Of a stretch of DNA of 64,000 nucleotides, positions 36,233 to 44,334 are shown in pieces. Both the position numbers and the translations under genes were made by a program. The stretch comes from Bacteriovorax sp. Seq25_V (GTDB lineage Bacteria; Bdellovibrionota; Bacteriovoracia; Bacteriovoracales; Bacteriovoracaceae). The stretch spans positions 62,001 through 126,000 of the forward strand of contig NZ_AUNI01000020.1 in the NCBI RefSeq assembly GCF_000447795.1, given 5' to 3'. Below the pieces are notes generated by a model. That model saw nothing but the letters and a program-made list of their open reading frames with translations. It made no database searches and was not told the DNA's origin. The first letter of the stretch is position 1; each line of letters opens with the position of its first letter.

Positions 36233-36688
36233 CTAGTGATGATGTCCATGACCTGAATTGTCTGAACTCATCTGAGACTTTGCCTTAACATCTACAGTTA
36301 CTTCCTTATTATCATCAAATAGAAGTTTTAAGTTCACTACTTGATCTTCTTTAAGTGGGGATTTAAGACCGAAAACCATGACATGATAACCACCAGACTT
36401 GAGTTCAACAGAGCTATCTTTTTTGATTTCAATTTGATCAACTTTTCTCATCTTCATCATGCCATTACTCATTTCCATTGAATGTAGTTCAAATGTTTTC
36501 GCAAATTCACCAGTCGCACCAAGAAGTTTAATATCTTTTTTTGAGTGATTCATAATATTCATCGAAATTGATGTCATAGTTGAACCCGGAGGAAGAATTT
36601 TAATCGTTGGGTTTACGACGTGAATTTCATCCATTGCAAGAGATGTTAAAGATACAAGTACTAGTGTAATAATTTTTATTAATTTCAT
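36233..36688 (-). CDS. Periplasmic copper chaperone PCu(A)C
   Basis: A 151-residue exported copper chaperone that hands Cu(I) to the CuA or CuB centre of cytochrome c oxidase. The metal motif H(M)-x10-M-x21-H-x-M is visible: His69 and Met71, Met80, His102 and Met104. The C-terminus is His-rich (GHGHHH), probably an extra copper-holding tail. The ATG overlaps the stop of the Sco gene by four bases, so the two are translated together, as in many proteobacterial copper-delivery operons. Confidence 0.9.
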   Translation of the reverse strand: MKLIKIITLVLVSLTSLAMDEIHVVNPTIKILPPGSTMTSISMNIMNHSKKDIKLLGATGEFAKTFELHSMEMSNGMMKMRKVDQIEIKKDSSVELKSGGYHVMVFGLKSPLKEDQVVNLKLLFDDNKEVTVDVKAKSQMSSDNSGHGHHH

Positions 36689-37278
36689 TTCTTTGCTCCA
36701 TAAGCATTAAGTATTGTTTTAAGTTTATCAAGAACAACCACTTTGGGTTGGCCATGTTGAATTGATGGAAGTATTTCGCCTTTTGGAGAAATAATAATCA
36801 TATCAGTTGTATGATCAATCGTGTAAGCCATCGAGGACTCAATTGGCATTTTATAGACTGAGATACCAAATTTATACGTGAAATTTTGAAGGTCTTGTAA
36901 TGGAATCATTACTGGGGTGATTTTCTTATCAAAGTAATGGGCATAGGTTGTCATGTCTTCGAGACTATCTCGTTCTGGATCAACTCCAATAAAAAGAAAA
37001 GTAATTCGATCTTTCTCTTCTTGAGTGAGTTCTTTGAAAACTCTCGACATGAGACTAAGTGTTGTTGGGCAGGCTTCGGGACAAGTCAGAAAGCCAAAAT
37101 ATAAAATGACAAGTTGTTCTTTTTTCCTAAGTTCATCGAGCGTAATCTGACCTGTCGGTGTTGTAAGTGAGTAGCTGTTTGGATTAAAGTCGCGGCCAGG
37201 TTCGAGCTTTAAAATTGAAAAGCTAATTCCACCGATGAGGGTCATTGCGAAGAGTAGATATTTCAGATTTCCTAACAT
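36685..37278 (-). CDS. SCO1/SenC-family copper-delivery protein
   Basis: A 197-residue membrane-anchored thioredoxin-fold protein: N-terminal helix (about 5-22), then the copper/redox motif C66-x3-C70-P in FLTCPEACP, and the conserved His near 155 in YTIDHTTD. It delivers copper to, or reduces, the CuA site of cytochrome oxidase. The TPTG/LDEL region is as expected in the family. It overlaps the PCuAC gene by four bases. Confidence 0.92.
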   Translation of the reverse strand: MLGNLKYLLFAMTLIGGISFSILKLEPGRDFNPNSYSLTTPTGQITLDELRKKEQLVILYFGFLTCPEACPTTLSLMSRVFKELTQEEKDRITFLFIGVDPERDSLEDMTTYAHYFDKKITPVMIPLQDLQNFTYKFGISVYKMPIESSMAYTIDHTTDMIIISPKGEILPSIQHGQPKVVVLDKLKTILNAYGAKK

Positions 37279-37317
37279 TTTTTCATCTTACCTTTTTGTT
37301 GTGGCTATGGGGATGCA

Positions 37318-37932
37318 TCAAATTGTTGCATATAAAAATATATCGGGGTGGTGAATGTCCACAAGAATGGTATCCATTCCCGCAAGCTTTGCTCCTGTCA
37401 GGCCAATATCGCCATCATCAAGGAAGAGACACTTATTCATTTGAACTCCTAGGCTCTTGCATGCAAGCTCATAAGGTTCAGTACTATCTTTACCTTTTTC
37501 AGTGTCATCAGAGCATACTACAGCTTGGAAAAAATGATCTATCCCTAATTTGGGAAGGAGCATGTCAACAACTTGATGACTACCTCCAGTAATCGCTGCC
37601 ATAGGAGTTTTTCCATAGTAATTCTTCAAAATACTAACTACAGGATCAATGAGTTTTACATTTGGAAGATTTTGAAGGTAACGGTTTCTTTTTTCTGTCG
37701 CTAATTTATTTGGATCGAGCTGTACTTTGAATGTTTCGTTAACGATTCTAACAATTCTTGTGCTCGCCATCCCAGTAGTCTTTTTTAGAAAATCAAAGTC
37801 CACTGTCACACCATAATCTCTAAAAGTGTCGACCCATGCTTGATCGTGTATTTCTACGGAGTCGACAACTGTTCCGTCGAGATCAAAGAGGAGTGCATCA
37901 TATGAATTGAGGTCAAAATTAAGAAGTTTCAT
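37318..37932 (-). CDS. HAD-superfamily phosphatase (phosphoglucomutase-like)
   Basis: A 204-residue HAD hydrolase with motif I FDLDGTVVDS near residues 16-25, motif II in AAITGGSHQVVD, the conserved Lys in DTEKGKDSTEPY and motif IV LFLDDGDIGL. This is the beta-phosphoglucomutase/phosphatase branch (GmhB-, YvdM- or YqaB-like), which acts on phosphosugars such as fructose-1-phosphate. It lies 39 bases upstream of the Sco gene on the same strand, so co-transcription is possible but the functional link to copper is doubtful. Confidence 0.85.
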   Translation of the reverse strand: MKLLNFDLNSYDALLFDLDGTVVDSVEIHDQAWVDTFRDYGVTVDFDFLKKTTGMASTRIVRIVNETFKVQLDPNKLATEKRNRYLQNLPNVKLIDPVVSILKNYYGKTPMAAITGGSHQVVDMLLPKLGIDHFFQAVVCSDDTEKGKDSTEPYELACKSLGVQMNKCLFLDDGDIGLTGAKLAGMDTILVDIHHPDIFLYATI

Positions 37933-38116
37933 TCTTTTAATTTATAGAATCTTTCTCGTAAGGGCAACTTTACGAGTCACTTTGAGCCAAATATTATCAC
38001 TCCGATCTTGCTTCTTAGAGCTTTGCAATTTTCACTGAGACAGTTAAATCTAAAGAGCGTTTTCTTTGTCTCTTAAGTGCAATGACATTAGAATAGCTGT
38101 TATAAGTAGGGACAGG

Positions 38117-38410
38117 CTATTTGCAGCGAGTCTTTCTAATGGCTTCTAAAATTTCTGGATAAGAATTGTAAACATCAGAATTTATCGAGAGATATTTTTT
38201 CACGCCTTCAATTCTCTCACACAAAATATGGGCATCTTTGAGAATTTTAATATGGTGAGAGAATGTTGCCTTTTGAACACAGTACTCGAAAGAGCCACAA
38301 GTCATCTCTTGATTTTCAGCATTTAGAAGCTGTTTAATTACACTTAGCCTAATGGGATCACCCAAGGCCTTCATGATTTGATCTAATGGAATTTTATCAA
38401 TTTTTTTCAT
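38117..38410 (-). CDS. ArsR-family repressor, likely regulator of the divergent MFS-OYE operon
   Basis: A 97-residue winged-helix regulator of the ArsR/SmtB type: LGDPIRLSVIKQLLN in the first helices, recognition helix KATFSHHIKILKDAHIL, and a beta wing ERIEGVKKYL. It has four Cys (38, 44, 64, 96) that could sense electrophiles, oxidants or thiophilic metals. I take ATG 38410, as the frame starts there right after a perfect palindrome (38411-38430); no ribosome site is seen in that gap. A second operator copy lies in the divergent promoter, indicating auto-repression and control of the MFS gene. Confidence 0.85.
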   Translation of the reverse strand: MKKIDKIPLDQIMKALGDPIRLSVIKQLLNAENQEMTCGSFEYCVQKATFSHHIKILKDAHILCERIEGVKKYLSINSDVYNSYPEILEAIRKTRCK

Positions 38411-38430
38411 TGTTAGATATATATCTAACA
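38411..38430. promoter_or_regulatory. Operator 1: perfect 20-base palindrome at the ArsR gene start
   Basis: TGTTAGATATATATCTAACA abuts the ArsR ATG. It is the strongest symmetric site in the intergenic region and has a related copy at 38463-38482; both share TGTTAGA/TCTAACA-like arms. Confidence 0.75.
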
Positions 38431-38436
38431 AAGTTC

Positions 38437-38465
38437 TTGCATTAAAGCAAATACAGGCTTATTGT
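38437..38465 (+). promoter_or_regulatory. Promoter of the MFS-OYE operon
   Basis: TTGCAT (38437-38442), 17 bases, TATTGT (38460-38465). The -10 element overlaps operator 2, so repressor binding would block it. Transcription would start near 38472, about 22 bases before the AUU codon at 38494. Confidence 0.45.
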
Positions 38466-38482
38466 TAGACATCTATCGAACA
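38463..38482. promoter_or_regulatory. Operator 2: imperfect palindrome in the MFS promoter
   Basis: TGTTAGACATCTATCGAACA matches operator 1 in one arm and is degenerate in the other. It covers the region from the -10 element to the expected start of the MFS transcript. Centre-to-centre distance to operator 1 is 52 bases, about five helical turns. Confidence 0.6.
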
Positions 38483-38493
38483 AAGAGGTTCAT

Positions 38494-39708
38494 ATTAATC
38501 AGCAATTTTTATCGAAAAAAACAATTTTCCTCCTTGCCCTAACTGTAGGTGCTCTGGCCGCTAATCTTTATTATGCTCAGCCAATTATTGCACTAATTGC
38601 AGATTCTGTAGGCTTTTCTGTTTCGGCATCAGGTTTAATTGTGACACTAATTCAAGCGGGCTACGGAGTAGGGGTTCTCTTACTTGTTCCTCTTGGAGAT
38701 ATTATGGAAGTGAAGAAACTTGTTCTTTCGATGATTGTAGTCACAATCTTTGGAGTTATAGGTCTTGCCTTTGCTGGTGATATCTATTCATATTTACTGG
38801 CCGCTCTCGTCACTGGACTAGGAGCGTCTGCTGCACAGGTTGTTGTTCCATATACATCACACTTAGTTGAGCCGCAAAGAAGGGGACAAGTTGTTGGAAC
38901 ACTGATGAGTGGGCTAATGATTGGAATTATGCTTTCTCGACCTCTTTCAAGTTATCTTACTGACCTCTTCTCGTGGCATACGATCTTTATTGTTTCAGCA
39001 GTGATTATGGTTCTTGTAATGATCGCACTTGCGACCGTAATGCCTAAGAAATATCCAGATAAGAAAGATCTAAAATATCGTAACCTTTTGACGTCTATGT
39101 ATCACATTTATAAGACAGAAAAAATTCTTAGACGCCGCTCAATCTATCAGGCGTCGATGTTCTCTGCATTTTGTATTTTTTGGACGGCCAGTCCGCTCTA
39201 CTTGATGGGCAGTGATATGGGATTTACTCAAACTGAAATTGCAATCTTTGCACTCGCAGGTGTTGCAGGCGCAATCGTTGCACCACTTTCAGGGAAAGTT
39301 GCGGATAGGGGTCATATTAGTATGGGAACGGTCGTGGCGATGTCGAGTGCAAGCTTAGCTTTTTTACTCGGGCACTTACACTTTGCTGATCGCAATATTG
39401 TATTTGGACTACTTGTTTTCTGTGCCATCTTGCTTGACGCTGGAGTTACTGCAAATCTCGTTCTAGGTCAAAGAGTTATATTCTCTCTACCTGCTGAAAT
39501 TAGAAGTCGAGTGAATGGGCTACATGTTGCAACTATTTTTATCGGAGGGGCGATTGGTTCAGCTCTTGGCGCATGGTCTTTTGTTAAAGGTGGTTGGCCA
39601 CTAACTAGTATGGTGGGCTTCTCTCTGCCTGTTATAGGGCTTTTATACTTTTTAACTGAATCAAAAATATTAAAAGAAGAAATTAAGCATAAACTTGCAC
39701 ATAATTAA
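38494..39708 (+). CDS. MFS drug/metabolite exporter, apparent AUU start
   Basis: A 404-residue major-facilitator exporter with 12 helices. Helix 1 (IFLLALTVGALAANLYYAQP) is typical of the family but is encoded upstream of the first canonical start, GTG 38641, which would cut off 49 residues. In that upstream frame there is no ATG, GTG or TTG back to the TAA at 38443; the only good start is ATT 38494, with AAAGAGG five bases before it. The LLVPLGDIMEV segment is the loop 2-3 region. It is followed after ten bases by an Old Yellow Enzyme gene and is under an ArsR-type regulator; it should export a toxic compound that the enzyme modifies. Confidence 0.82.
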   Translation: MNQQFLSKKTIFLLALTVGALAANLYYAQPIIALIADSVGFSVSASGLIVTLIQAGYGVGVLLLVPLGDIMEVKKLVLSMIVVTIFGVIGLAFAGDIYSYLLAALVTGLGASAAQVVVPYTSHLVEPQRRGQVVGTLMSGLMIGIMLSRPLSSYLTDLFSWHTIFIVSAVIMVLVMIALATVMPKKYPDKKDLKYRNLLTSMYHIYKTEKILRRRSIYQASMFSAFCIFWTASPLYLMGSDMGFTQTEIAIFALAGVAGAIVAPLSGKVADRGHISMGTVVAMSSASLAFLLGHLHFADRNIVFGLLVFCAILLDAGVTANLVLGQRVIFSLPAEIRSRVNGLHVATIFIGGAIGSALGAWSFVKGGWPLTSMVGFSLPVIGLLYFLTESKILKEEIKHKLAHN

Positions 39709-39718
39709 TGGAGGAAAT

Positions 39719-40768
39719 ATGAGTCAACTTTTTACAAAACTAAAACTAGGTGATCTCGAATTAAAAAACAGAATTATCATGGCGCCACTAACTCGTGCTC
39801 GTGCTGGAGTTGAAAGAACTCCAAATGATTTAATGGCAAAGTACTACGCTCAGCGTGCTGATGCAGGATTGATTTTAACAGAAGCAACTTCAATTGTACC
39901 AATGGGCGTAGGTTATGCAGATACTCCCGGAATTTGGAATGAACAACAAGTAGACGGATGGAAGAAAGTTACAAAAGCTGTGCATGATAAAGGTGGAAAA
40001 ATCTTTATGCAGCTATGGCACGTAGGAAGGATTTCACACTCTAGTTTTCTTGGAGGAGAGCTTCCTGTTGCACCTTCTGCAATCAAGCCCTCTGGTCATG
40101 TTTCTCTCATTAGACCAATTACAGAATATGAGACGCCACGCGCTTTAGAGACAGAGGAAATTAAAGAAATAGTAAAGGCCTATGAAGTGGCCGCAAATAA
40201 TGCAAAAGATGCAGGTTTTGATGGTGTGGAAATACACGCGGCTAACGGATATCTTCTTGATCAATTCCTGCAAGATTCAACGAATAAACGAGAAGATGAA
40301 TATGGTGGAAGTTTAGAAAATAGAGCAAGACTTCTTCTTGAAGCAACTGATGCCGCTATTTCGGTATGGGGCGCGGATAGAGTTGGGGTTCACCTTGCTC
40401 CTCGTTGCGATAGTCATGATATGGGAGATTCAAACCCTCTTGAAACTTTTGGATACGTTGTAAAAGAACTTGATAAACGTAATATCGCTTTTATTTTTAC
40501 ACGTGAACATCAAGCAGAGGATAGTATCTCTCCTAAGCTTCGAGAACTTTTTAAAGGTGTCTTTATTGCTAATGAGAAGTTTACTAAGGAGTCTGCTGAG
40601 CAGGCCATTGAATCAGGTCTTGCAGACGCTGTTTCATTTGGAGTTCCTTTTATCTGCAATCCTGACCTGGTTAAGAGGTTTGAGACTGGAGCTAAGTTAA
40701 ATGAGCCAGTTTATGATACTTTCTACGCTAAAGGTGAGCTTGGATATACTGATTATCCCGAGCTTTAG
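39719..40768 (+). CDS. Old Yellow Enzyme-family alkene reductase (NemA-like)
   Basis: A 349-residue FMN-dependent NAD(P)H:flavin oxidoreductase that reduces electron-poor alkenes, nitro compounds or nitrate esters. Conserved elements: KNRIIMAPLTRARA at the N-terminus, MQLWHVGRISH, the His-Asn pair in HAANGYLLDQFLQDSTN and GGSLENRARL. Start ATG 39719 has GGAGG five bases before it; an in-frame start at 39695 lies inside the MFS gene. It is the second gene of the ArsR-controlled operon, so its likely job is detoxifying reactive electrophiles, as NemA does under NemR in E. coli. Confidence 0.92.
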   Translation: MSQLFTKLKLGDLELKNRIIMAPLTRARAGVERTPNDLMAKYYAQRADAGLILTEATSIVPMGVGYADTPGIWNEQQVDGWKKVTKAVHDKGGKIFMQLWHVGRISHSSFLGGELPVAPSAIKPSGHVSLIRPITEYETPRALETEEIKEIVKAYEVAANNAKDAGFDGVEIHAANGYLLDQFLQDSTNKREDEYGGSLENRARLLLEATDAAISVWGADRVGVHLAPRCDSHDMGDSNPLETFGYVVKELDKRNIAFIFTREHQAEDSISPKLRELFKGVFIANEKFTKESAEQAIESGLADAVSFGVPFICNPDLVKRFETGAKLNEPVYDTFYAKGELGYTDYPEL

Positions 40769-40842
40769 TCTGTAGATATTACAATTTACTAGAGGGATTA
40801 CGATCATATGCTATAACTCCTTAAACTTTATTTGGGGGACAT

Positions 40843-41241
40843 ATGAAACTAATTCCTTTAGTGTTTGCACTAATTTCATTCAATTCATTTGCAGATTCAT
40901 TTGATTTCAAATGTACGGCATCTGATCTCGTCTATGTTAATACATTTTCGATGCAAGGTTCACTTGATACTGAAGATGGAACAATTACATATGATGTTCA
41001 AACTAAGCGAGCAGGTCAAAACGGAGCTTTTACATCTCTTGAGAATGTAACTCGTGATGCAAAATTTCAAATGCTAAGAGATACAGTTACAGATGATTTT
41101 ATGGCCTACCGTGCTCTATCTGTTGATCAGAGTGATGATCATGTTTATGTAAACCTTCTTTTAAATTACAAAGGAAAGTTAGCTTCTAAAATTAGAGATG
41201 CAAAAGGTGTTGAATACCGTGCAGACTGCGAAGCACTTTAA
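40843..41241 (+). CDS. Small secreted protein, family unknown
   Basis: A 132-residue exported protein with signal peptide MKLIPLVFALISFNSFADSF. A strong GGGGGA ribosome site precedes the start. The mature part has two Cys (near 25 and 129), likely bridging the ends, and beta-rich sequence. It stands alone and ends in a strong terminator. I recognise no family. Confidence 0.75.
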   Translation: MKLIPLVFALISFNSFADSFDFKCTASDLVYVNTFSMQGSLDTEDGTITYDVQTKRAGQNGAFTSLENVTRDAKFQMLRDTVTDDFMAYRALSVDQSDDHVYVNLLLNYKGKLASKIRDAKGVEYRADCEAL

Positions 41242-41258
41242 GATTTTAATGTTTAGTG

Positions 41259-41285
41259 ATGGGCCTATAGGGGCCCATTTTTTTT
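41259..41285 (+). terminator. Rho-independent terminator
   Basis: Stem ATGGGCC/GGCCCAT (41259-41278, six-base loop) followed by an eight-base T-run. It ends the small secreted protein gene. The last T bases overlap the stop end of the convergent gene at 41284. Confidence 0.9.
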
Positions 41286-41589
41286 AGAAATTTATTTTCC
41301 TCGTGAGTAACTGATAGTACATCACCCAATCGCCAATTAGACTATACACTGGGTAAGTGAATGTCGCTGGTCGATTCTTTTCAAAGAAAAAATGTCCAAC
41401 CCATGCAAAACCATATCCTGCTATTGGAAGAGAGAATAAAGCTTTATATGTTTGTGTTGAGATAGCAAAAACTAATATTACGAGAACAACCGTAGAGCCT
41501 ACAAAGTGTAGTACTCTACATATTTTATTCTCATGTTGAGAGAGATAGAAAGGATAGAATTCTTTGAAGTTCTTATATTGTTTTTCCAT
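41284..41589 (-). CDS. Mpo1-like/DUF962 membrane protein
   Basis: A 101-residue protein with two to three membrane helices of the DUF962 (Mpo1-like) family: EFYPFYLSQHENKICRVLHF at the N-terminus, then YGFAWVGHFFFEKNRPATF and PVYSLIGDWVM. The conserved His residues (near 19, 28, 66) are those proposed to bind iron in yeast Mpo1, a dioxygenase of fatty-acid alpha-oxidation. In bacteria the role is untested. Only two bases separate it from the OsmC-YcaO gene on the same strand, which must be translationally linked. Confidence 0.88.
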   Translation of the reverse strand: MEKQYKNFKEFYPFYLSQHENKICRVLHFVGSTVVLVILVFAISTQTYKALFSLPIAGYGFAWVGHFFFEKNRPATFTYPVYSLIGDWVMYYQLLTRKINF

Positions 41590-41591
41590 GC

Positions 41592-43778
41592 TTACATTTT
41601 AACATAGTTTCTTCTCGCGACTTGCAGCTTTTTGTAGCTATCAATGAGCATTTGATGCTTTTCAAGACCTTCTAGCTTCATATTTGTTTCTGTAAGTCCA
41701 AAGAATTTAATCTCACCACTAACTGACTTTGTTGTATTACTTATTACTTCAGCTCCAAACATACGAGTTAAATTTGGAAGATAGTCAGATAGTTCAAGCT
41801 CATCATTGATTTCTATATCAAGGATAATATTAAGAACTTGATAGAACCTTTTTCTTGTCGCTGTAAAGTCGTTGAATGCCATTAATGACTCAGCATACTC
41901 CTTGGCCTCTAAGTGGTTTTCAAGGGCAAGATGAATCAGGCATTTTAGTTCTCCGATAGTTAATTGACCCCAAGGAGAGTTCTCATCAAAGCTAATACCA
42001 ATCAGTTCAGAAATTGGCATATTATCATCAAGTTCACTCTCATCAAGATTAGAAAGAAGTTTTTTTAGCTGTCTTCTTTCAAGCCGATGGATATTAAGAA
42101 TATCTTCACGATAAGTAAGGGCCTGATTATTATTATCCCAAATGAGGTCTTCGCTAAGGTAGATTTCTGAATATTCAGGCACAAGAATACGACAAGCCTT
42201 GCAGCCAAGCTCTTCATAGTCTGCGATGTATACTTCTTTACCTAACTCTTCAAGAATTCCCATGAGGTAATTAAACTCTTGTTCAGTATTTCCAGAGAAA
42301 TCCCAATCTGAAAATTCATAATCAGCTGTTTCGCTAAAAAATTTCCAAGAGACCACTCCTGTTGAATCGATAAAGTGATCAATAATATTATTATGCTCTC
42401 TAACCGCAAATTCATTGAATGTTGGAGGCATAATATCGTTTAATCCCTCAAAGCTTCGGCCTTGTAAAAGCTCTGTCAGGCTTCGCTCGAGCGCCACTTC
42501 AAACTTTGGGTGTGCACCAAAAGAAGCAAATACACCACCGTTACGTGGGTTCATTAAAGTTACACACATCACAGGAAATCGTCCTCCAAGGGAAGCGTCT
42601 TTTACGAGCACTGGGTAGCCTTGTTCTTCTAATTTTTCGATTCCTTCAAGTATTGTTGGGTATCTTTGAAGTACACTCTTTGGTACATCTGGAAGAGTAA
42701 TTTCATCCATGATGATTTCGTTCTTTACTGCTCTTTCAAAAATTTCTGAGAGACACTGTACACGTGCCTCATAGATTGTATTTCCCGCACTCATTCCATT
42801 ACTCACATAGAGGTTTCCAATTAGGTTAACAGGGATATAAACTTTTTCCTTATCTGACCAACGAGTATATGGAAGAGCACATATTCCGCGCTCTTTATTT
42901 CCTGAGTTTGTATCGACAAGATTTGAAGCAGCAAGCTCTCCGTCATTGCCATAAGCATTTAATAAAGTTTCATCCATTAATCCTTCTGGAATTGAATCAT
43001 CAGCTGGAATTTTAAACCACTTCTCGTCTTGGTAGTGAACGAAGTCACCGTTAGCGATTTCTTCTCCTAGGTAGTAGTCATTGTAGAAATAGTTATTACT
43101 AATTCTTTCAAGATACTCACCAAGCGCAGATGCCAGGGCCGCATCTTTCGTTGCACCCTTTCCATTTGTGTAGCACATAGGAGAGTCAGCATCACGAATA
43201 TGAACAGACCAAACGTGAGGAACAGGATTTCTCCACGAGGCTACTTCGATTTTTATTCCAAGTCCCGAAATAAGAGATGTCATCTTTTGGATTGTTTCTT
43301 CTAATGAGCAATCCTTTCCAAGAATCATTGTTCTTGCATCTGGATTAGTTCCCGGGTCATACATTAGACCTGCGTCAGTACCAAGGACATCTTTTGGATT
43401 GATTTTAAATTCTGGAGAATTTTGAATTACTTTCTTAACCGTACAGCGATCCATGGCGCGAAGAATTCCTTCACGATCTTTTTCTGAGATACTTGCAGGT
43501 AATTCAATTTGTATATCAAAAATTTGATTGTAGCGATTTTCTGGATCGATAATATTGTTTTGGCTCACACGAATATCTTCTGTCGGAATATCACGCGAGA
43601 CACAGTAAACTTTAACAAAGTAAGCCGCACATAGAGCAGAAGAGGCGAGGAAGTAGTCAAATGGACTTGGCGCCGTCCCATCGCCTTTGTATCGGATAGG
43701 TTGATCGGTTGTTATTTTGAAGTCGTCGAAACTAGCTTCAAGCCTGAGATTATCGAGGAATTTTACATTTACTTGCAT
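41592..43778 (-). CDS. OsmC-YcaO fusion protein
   Basis: A 728-residue cytoplasmic protein. Residues 1-140 form an OsmC domain with its two peroxidase-like Cys (SSALCAAYF and MDRCTVKK). Residues about 165-600 form a YcaO ATP-dependent domain (MILGKDCSLEETI, GKGATKDAALASALGEYLER and a C-terminal PEYSEIYLSED segment). The rest resembles the C-terminal region of E. coli YcaO. YcaO proteins activate amide bonds; E. coli YcaO is tied to RimO methylthiolation of ribosomal protein S12. No RimO or peptide-modification gene is near. OsmC-YcaO fusions exist in other marine proteobacteria. Confidence 0.9.
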   Translation of the reverse strand: MQVNVKFLDNLRLEASFDDFKITTDQPIRYKGDGTAPSPFDYFLASSALCAAYFVKVYCVSRDIPTEDIRVSQNNIIDPENRYNQIFDIQIELPASISEKDREGILRAMDRCTVKKVIQNSPEFKINPKDVLGTDAGLMYDPGTNPDARTMILGKDCSLEETIQKMTSLISGLGIKIEVASWRNPVPHVWSVHIRDADSPMCYTNGKGATKDAALASALGEYLERISNNYFYNDYYLGEEIANGDFVHYQDEKWFKIPADDSIPEGLMDETLLNAYGNDGELAASNLVDTNSGNKERGICALPYTRWSDKEKVYIPVNLIGNLYVSNGMSAGNTIYEARVQCLSEIFERAVKNEIIMDEITLPDVPKSVLQRYPTILEGIEKLEEQGYPVLVKDASLGGRFPVMCVTLMNPRNGGVFASFGAHPKFEVALERSLTELLQGRSFEGLNDIMPPTFNEFAVREHNNIIDHFIDSTGVVSWKFFSETADYEFSDWDFSGNTEQEFNYLMGILEELGKEVYIADYEELGCKACRILVPEYSEIYLSEDLIWDNNNQALTYREDILNIHRLERRQLKKLLSNLDESELDDNMPISELIGISFDENSPWGQLTIGELKCLIHLALENHLEAKEYAESLMAFNDFTATRKRFYQVLNIILDIEINDELELSDYLPNLTRMFGAEVISNTTKSVSGEIKFFGLTETNMKLEGLEKHQMLIDSYKKLQVARRNYVKM

Positions 43779-43878
43779 GGCAGTTATTTATCATAAAGCA
43801 CATGGTTTTAATAACTTAACTTCTCGTAATATAAAATTTATAATAATGTAGATATTATTTATTAAATAAGGAGTTTTC

Positions 43879-44334
43879 ATGAAGAAATTAATCATGTTGC
43901 TGGCACTGCTGCCATTTCTTACTTTTGGATATAGTGACCCAGATGCAAAGACATTAATGGAAGAATATCAAAGATTTCGTACACTTGTATCAACAATGAA
44001 GCCAGATCACCTCGTTGGCGGTTGGTATAAGGCTAAAGAATATGATGGGATGACACTAATGTGGAATCTTGGTGATGAGATTACTGATCGCGAGGTTATC
44101 AGATTTTTTAGAAAGAAATATGATGGATCGATTTTTGCTGTTACCTATCACAGATCAGATTATATCGTTGATGGTCGTATCGTTCTAAGACGTTTTGTGG
44201 GACCTGAGCCAACGGGTTGGGTAAATCATACAATTGATTACGAAACAGGTGAAGAGCTTGGGTCTCAAGGTTGGTGGCCGACGCTTGATAAGAGTGATGA
44301 AGCATTCCTAAATGAATGGAAGATCTTTCACTAA
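43879..44334 (+). CDS. Small secreted protein, family unknown
   Basis: A 151-residue exported protein with signal peptide MKKLIMLLALLPFLTFGYSD. AAGGAG precedes the start. The mature part is rich in Trp and Tyr (GGWYKAKEYDGM, GWVNHTIDYE, QGWWPTL), has no Cys, and looks beta-rich. Its last 27 bases overlap the end of the convergent ChrA gene. I do not recognise the family. Confidence 0.75.
   Translation: MKKLIMLLALLPFLTFGYSDPDAKTLMEEYQRFRTLVSTMKPDHLVGGWYKAKEYDGMTLMWNLGDEITDREVIRFFRKKYDGSIFAVTYHRSDYIVDGRIVLRRFVGPEPTGWVNHTIDYETGEELGSQGWWPTLDKSDEAFLNEWKIFH

Noticed and set aside
37245-37592. 115-residue plus-strand frame
   Set aside because: It is antisense to the Sco and HAD genes, which have clear catalytic motifs.
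38641-39708. MFS gene starting at GTG 38641
   Set aside because: This would remove the conserved first transmembrane helix encoded just upstream in the same open frame; ATT 38494 with a ribosome site fits better.
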